Positions 14,895 through 18,092 of a stretch of DNA of 18,092 nt are shown here, piece by piece. The stretch spans positions 1 to 18,092 of the forward strand of contig JAEDIG010000042.1 in the NCBI GenBank assembly GCA_016292545.1, written 5' to 3'. Position 1 is the first letter of the stretch. The number at the start of each line of letters is the position of its first letter. Under the pieces are notes generated by a model that was not told the origin of the DNA, ran no database searches, and saw nothing but the letters and a program-made list of their open reading frames with translations. Made by a program: the position numbers and the translations under genes. This DNA comes from Bacteroidaceae bacterium (GTDB taxonomy: Bacteria; Bacteroidota; Bacteroidia; Bacteroidales; Bacteroidaceae).

Positions 14895-14931
14895 GGATGC
14901 CCCATCATTGCAGGCAATCGATGGGGCATCC
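14895..14931 (-). terminator. Intrinsic terminator of the transporter-fructokinase operon
   Basis: The perfect 12-bp arms GGATGCCCCATC and GATGGGGCATCC (14895-14906, 14920-14931) enclose a 13-base loop that can itself pair (ATTG/CAAT). On the minus strand the stem is followed by TTTTATATTTTTTC. It lies 20 bases after the kinase stop codon. Confidence 0.88.
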
Positions 14932-14951
14932 CTGAAAAAAGTGACCTCAAT

Positions 14952-15830
14952 TTATTCTTTCAAAGAATCTGGTATGACGGGCATAGCGCCGGCCTGGGTG
15001 CAGACGTATGCACTCACGTTGACGGCGATACGGTGGGCTTCGGGTATGCTTATTCCCGACAGGATGCTTCCTACAAAGGCACCTGTGAACGAGTCGCCGG
15101 CTCCCACGGTGTCGGCCACCTTCACCCGTGGCGTCTCCCGGTATGACATGGCACCCTTGGAGAAGACGTAGCTTCCGTTGACTCCACAGGTGAGCACCAG
15201 TATGTCGAGGTTGTACTTGCCGAGGATGAGCCAGCATTTGTTTTCGAAGTCCAGGCCGGGATAGCCGAACATACGGCCGATGATGACCAGCTCCTCGTCG
15301 TTAATCTTTAACACGTTGCACCGCTTCAGCGATTCGCGGATGACCTCTTTGGAATAGAAGTTCTGACGCAGGTTGATGTCGAAGATGCGCAGGCAGTCCT
15401 TTGGGGTGGCATCGAGGAAACGGTAAATGGTGTTGCGCGAGGCTTCGTTCCGCTGGGCCAGCGAACCGAAACATACCGCGCGGCAGTTCTTGGCCATTTC
15501 TTCCAGACGGGGTGTGAAGGGAATGTTGTCCCAGGCTACACCCTCCTTGATGTCGTAGGTGGGCACACCTACTTCGTCGAGTGTCACCTGCACGGTGCCC
15601 GTGGGAAAATCTACCTTGGGCATCTCGTATCGCAGTCCCTTGGCATCGAATGCTGCCAATGTTTCCTGGCCTAGCGCATCGTTGCCTACAGCGCTCACTG
15701 CATAGGCCCCATAGCCGAACTGTGAGGCGTGATAGGCAAAGTTGGCGGGTGCTCCGCCCAGTTTCCTTCCTTCGGGAAGGCAGTCCCATAATGCTTCGCC
15801 CAGCCCGACAATGATTCCTTCTTTTTTCAT
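14952..15830 (-). CDS. PfkB-family carbohydrate kinase, probable fructokinase
   Basis: A 292-residue cytoplasmic ribokinase-fold kinase. The N-terminal substrate region shows 'GLGEALWDCLPEGRKLGGAP' and then 'ANFAYHASQFG', and 'AVGNDALG' follows at about 48-55. The PfkB signature near the C-terminus is 'VADTVGAGDSFTGAF' (238-252), with D246 as the catalytic base and GAG as the anion hole. The length is normal. The family phosphorylates sugars or nucleosides. Fructose is the best guess because the gene lies 10 bases after an MFS sugar transporter, with a GH32 fructan hydrolase just upstream, the same order as the fructan locus of Bacteroides thetaiotaomicron. It is the last gene of the transcript and is followed by a terminator. 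Confidence 0.92.
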   Translation of the reverse strand: MKKEGIIVGLGEALWDCLPEGRKLGGAPANFAYHASQFGYGAYAVSAVGNDALGQETLAAFDAKGLRYEMPKVDFPTGTVQVTLDEVGVPTYDIKEGVAWDNIPFTPRLEEMAKNCRAVCFGSLAQRNEASRNTIYRFLDATPKDCLRIFDINLRQNFYSKEVIRESLKRCNVLKINDEELVIIGRMFGYPGLDFENKCWLILGKYNLDILVLTCGVNGSYVFSKGAMSYRETPRVKVADTVGAGDSFTGAFVGSILSGISIPEAHRIAVNVSAYVCTQAGAMPVIPDSLKE

Positions 15831-15840
15831 GTTGATTATC

Positions 15841-17001
15841 TTATTTTGTTTTGATTTGTGGTATGTAAGTAACGAGGTAGATGACTCCTGCTGCCATTAC
15901 GGCAACGGCACCGACCTGGCCAATGGCATCGCTGGCTATGCCCATGAGGAGCGGGAACACTGTGCCTCCGAAAAGGCCCATAATCATCAGTCCGCTCGTT
16001 TCGTTCTGTCTGTTGGCATCAGAGAGCAGGGCACGGGAGAACACGAGCGGGAAGATGTTGGAGTTGCCGTAGCCCACGAGCGCAATGGCGGCGTAGAGTA
16101 CAATCTTGGTGGTGCCCACAGCAAGCCCGATCATGGAAAGTGCCATCATGGCCACGCTCACGAAGAAGAAGAGACGGTTGCTCATGACACGGAGGAAGAA
16201 GGAGCCCGTGAGGCAGCCTATGGTACGGAAGATGAAATAGAGCGAGGTGGCAAAGGCTGCTTCGTTGAGCGACATGCCGAGCCGTTCTATCAGGAGTTTG
16301 GGAGCTGTGGTGTTGGTGCCCACATCAATGCCCACATGGCACACGATGCCGAGAAAGGAGAGAAGAATGATGGGACGTGTGAGCAGACCGACGCAGTCCT
16401 TCACGGATGAGGCCTTGCCCTCCTGCACGGGTTCCTGGATGGGAGTGGAGGCCAGCAGCAGCGAGGCCAGGATGCCTATCACCATGTAGATGGGGAACAA
16501 TACGCGCCAGCCCAGACCGAAGGTGGGGATGGATGCCAGTGCCCCCCAGGACGCGATGTAGGGTGCCAGGAACGAGGCAATGGCCTTGACGAACTGGCCG
16601 AAGGTGAGCGTGGAGGCAAGGTTGCCGCCCCCGATTACAGAAGACACGAGGGGGTTGAGTGATGTCTGCATCAGGGCATTGCCGATGCCGAGCAGCGAGA
16701 AGGATACAAGCATGATGGGGAAGGAATCGCCCACTATGGGCAACAGCAGCGAAACCACGGTGACAACGAGCGAGAGGAGCACGGTGTTCTTTCGTCCTAT
16801 CTTGTTCATCAGCATGCCCGTGGGCACGGCAAAGATAAGGAACCAAAAGAAAACGAGCGAGGGGAGCACGTTGGCAACTGAGTCGCTGAGTTGGAGGTCT
16901 TCCTTCACATAATTAGATGCGATGCCTACGAGATCTACGAATCCCATGGCAAAGAAGCACAGCATTACGGGCACGATGGCCATCTGGTTAGTCTTATTCA
17001 T
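15841..17001 (-). CDS. MFS sugar transporter (FHS/FucP-like), probable fructose importer
   Basis: A 386-residue inner-membrane protein that is almost wholly hydrophobic, consistent with 12 transmembrane helices. It opens with 'AIVPVMLCFFAMGFVDLVGIA'-type sequence, and the loop after helix 2 has the MFS motif 'MLMNKIGRKNT'. 'FGQFVKAIASFLAPYIA' and 'SFSLLGIGNALMQTSLNPL' are typical of the fucose/glucose proton symporter branch. Proton-driven uptake of a monosaccharide is expected. The neighbours, a kinase 10 bases downstream and GH32 upstream, point to fructose. The length is slightly below that of many FHS proteins (about 400-430) but both ends look complete. It is preceded by a long hairpin-rich leader. 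Confidence 0.9.
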   Translation of the reverse strand: MNKTNQMAIVPVMLCFFAMGFVDLVGIASNYVKEDLQLSDSVANVLPSLVFFWFLIFAVPTGMLMNKIGRKNTVLLSLVVTVVSLLLPIVGDSFPIMLVSFSLLGIGNALMQTSLNPLVSSVIGGGNLASTLTFGQFVKAIASFLAPYIASWGALASIPTFGLGWRVLFPIYMVIGILASLLLASTPIQEPVQEGKASSVKDCVGLLTRPIILLSFLGIVCHVGIDVGTNTTAPKLLIERLGMSLNEAAFATSLYFIFRTIGCLTGSFFLRVMSNRLFFFVSVAMMALSMIGLAVGTTKIVLYAAIALVGYGNSNIFPLVFSRALLSDANRQNETSGLMIMGLFGGTVFPLLMGIASDAIGQVGAVAVMAAGVIYLVTYIPQIKTK

Positions 17002-17094
17002 TTCTTTATAGTCTTTTAATTATTAATTTACGTTTCATTTTCCCTGGAACAATCTTTCTACCTTAAAAAGACTAAAACCGTAATGCCTTTTGTA

Positions 17095-17208
17095 GAGCCT
17101 GTGTGGCTCACGTATACTAACTAACAACAATAACCTGAGAAACCTGGTCCATGGACATGAAACCGCCCGTTTCCCGAAGGATGTCCATTTGCAGACACGC
17201 TTGTCTGC
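17095..17208 (-). promoter_or_regulatory. Three-hairpin 5' leader of the transporter-kinase operon
   Basis: In plus-strand coordinates the hairpins are GCAGACA/TGTCTGC (17191-17197, 17202-17208; 4-base loop), ATGGACAT/ATGTCCAT (17151-17158, 17181-17188) with the nested pair GAAAC/GTTTC (17159-17163, 17169-17173), and GAGCC/GGCTC (17095-17099, 17105-17109). All arms match perfectly. Transcription from the box at 17224-17231 would give a leader of about 215 nt. It could act in post-transcriptional control. It matches no riboswitch class I recognise. Confidence 0.5.
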
Positions 17209-17223
17209 CCTTCTTCTCGGTTG

Positions 17224-17231
17224 CAAAATTA
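17224..17231 (-). promoter_or_regulatory. -7 promoter box for the transporter-kinase operon
   Basis: TAATTTTG on the minus strand fits TAnnTTTG. No clear TTTG stands 19-21 bases upstream, so the promoter may need an activator. If it is used, the leader to the transporter ATG at 17001 is about 215 nt. Confidence 0.45.
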
Positions 17232-17256
17232 TCAATACTTCATGTCTTTGAATTTA

Positions 17257-17302
17257 AAATATGTTGCAAAGGAGCATAAAAATGGTTCAATGCAACATAT
17301 TT
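17257..17302. repeat. 12-bp perfect inverted repeat between GH32 and the transporter promoter
   Basis: The arms AAATATGTTGCA (17257-17268) and TGCAACATATTT (17291-17302) match perfectly around a 22-base loop. It begins 13 bases after the GH32 stop and lies about 26 bases upstream of the transporter -7 box. It could be a weak AT-rich terminator for GH32 or a binding site for a regulator of the transporter. Confidence 0.55.
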
Positions 17303-17315
17303 GCTTGTGATTGCA

Positions 17316-18092
17316 TCATTTATTTACATTAAGACTGTAGATTGTGGCCTTGGCCTTGCCCTTCACATTGATTCTGTCGTAGGGGCTGGAGGGAAACACC
17401 AGATTGGTCATGGCCATCTTCCCTTCGGCATCGAAGGCCTCGATGCTGCTGCGGTCCACAAAGATGCGTATCTGACGTATCTTACCGTAGGTAGGGGCGG
17501 ACGTTGCCACGGGGAAGGCGTCGCTGAACGACACGTCACCGCTTTTGCTGCGGTCCATGCCGAAGGTCTCCTCGGCCTCATCATAGGTCATGACTACCTC
17601 CTCGCCCTGGGCATTGCTTAGGGTTATTTGCGCGTTCCCCTTCAGGTCAACGACAATCTCACAGGCCTCGGCAGGCTTGGATATGCGCGGTCCACGAGCG
17701 GCATCCATCTCCTTGGCAGGCAACACGCTGCAATAGGTCTCGCCCTTGTATTCGAAGAGCCCGAGGTCGCGCACGATGGAATTGGCCGAACGGTACTGCA
17801 TCGTGGGCACCTGGTTGGCATACTGCCAGTTGCTCATCCATGCGATGGCACAGCGGCGACCGTCGGGAGCATTGTCGAAGGTGACAGTGGCATAGTGGTC
17901 CTTGCCGTAGTCCATCCACTTGGTCTCGTTTGGCTCGTCCTCGCAGGTGAACTTATGTCCGTCGAACTGTCCGATGAAATACTGTGTGGCTGAACCGCCG
18001 AAGGGACCGCCGGGGTTGATGTTGCAGATGAGCATCCACTTCTCCTTGTCAGTTCCCTTCACCTTCATCTTCATCAGGTCGGGACACTCCCA
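17316..18092 (-). CDS. GH32-family fructan/sucrose hydrolase, C-terminal part (cut by the window edge)
   Basis: The frame runs through the right edge; 258 codons plus a stop are present. Its first visible residues are W-E-C-P-D-L, the GH32 motif whose Glu is the general acid/base. The propeller fold continues with 'WMLICNINPGGPFGGSATQY', 'FIGQFDGHKF', 'YATVTFDNAPDGRRCAIAWM' and 'QYRSANSIVRDLGLF', and the C-terminal beta-sandwich ends in 'IRIFVDRSSIEAFDAEGK' and 'SLNVNK'. The N-terminal part with the nucleophile Asp is outside the window, so the signal peptide and cellular site cannot be judged. The family cuts beta-fructosyl links in levan, inulin or sucrose. The following transporter and kinase genes supply uptake and phosphorylation of the released fructose. 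Confidence 0.93.
   Translation of the reverse strand, partial: WECPDLMKMKVKGTDKEKWMLICNINPGGPFGGSATQYFIGQFDGHKFTCEDEPNETKWMDYGKDHYATVTFDNAPDGRRCAIAWMSNWQYANQVPTMQYRSANSIVRDLGLFEYKGETYCSVLPAKEMDAARGPRISKPAEACEIVVDLKGNAQITLSNAQGEEVVMTYDEAEETFGMDRSKSGDVSFSDAFPVATSAPTYGKIRQIRIFVDRSSIEAFDAEGKMAMTNLVFPSSPYDRINVKGKAKATIYSLNVNK

Larger units (their letters stand above)
17002..17315. other. Gap of about 310 bases between GH32 and the transporter: promoter, structured leader and inverted repeat
   Basis: No gene is credible here; the minus frame at 17035-17235 lies inside the leader and resembles nothing. The gap holds a -7 promoter box, three hairpins in the presumed 5' leader, and a 12-bp inverted repeat nearer GH32, each listed separately. 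Confidence 0.6.

Noticed and set aside
17035..17235. 66-codon minus-strand ORF upstream of the transporter
   Set aside because: It lies over the hairpin-rich leader and promoter, is Arg-rich and resembles no protein.

Overview
The window looks like chromosomal DNA of a Bacteroidales bacterium (Bacteroides/Prevotella type). The grounds are promoter boxes of the Bacteroidetes form TAnnTTTG (with an ideal TTTG-N20-TAACTTTG in front of the xylanase), no clear Shine-Dalgarno sequences, and polysaccharide-degradation genes typical of that order. The genus cannot be fixed from the sequence alone. Nearly everything from 647 onward is on the minus strand; only the HxlR-type regulator at the left edge reads plus.

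Left region (1-2840), AT-rich and mobile in character: an HxlR-family regulator with its own promoter at the window edge; an intact tyrosine recombinase; and, 20 bp upstream of it in the same direction, a second tyrosine recombinase that keeps its catalytic domain but has lost its N-terminus. A promoter-like box and a perfect 11-bp tandem repeat still stand in front of the truncated gene. This is probably the end of an integrated element that extends left out of the window, or the scar of one. No attachment site could be proved.

Central region (2841-13000): a minus-strand operon read in the order GH78 alpha-L-rhamnosidase, Tat-exported Gfo/Idh/MocA oxidoreductase, HEAT-repeat/DUF1080 (3-keto-glycoside hydrolase type) fusion, cytoplasmic Gfo/Idh/MocA oxidoreductase, Ser-type sulfatase, and one or two small secreted or hypothetical ORFs that may be a single frameshifted gene. 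It ends at a strong hairpin (2841-2870). The gene set suggests oxidative (3-keto) glycoside cleavage combined with desulfation and rhamnose removal from a glycan or plant glycoside. There is no SusC/SusD pair in the window. In front of GH78 lies a run of 22-bp direct repeats with an overlapping palindrome, probably regulator-binding sites.

Right region (13248-18092): a secreted GH10 endo-xylanase-type enzyme with its own promoter, whose spacer carries a perfect 14-bp palindrome, then a fructose/fructan module read as GH32 (cut by the window edge at its ECPD motif), MFS/FHS-type sugar transporter and PfkB-family fructokinase. The kinase gene ends in a textbook terminator. The transporter gene has a leader of about 215 nt with three hairpins. 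In this module GH32 would release fructose, the transporter import it, and the kinase phosphorylate it.
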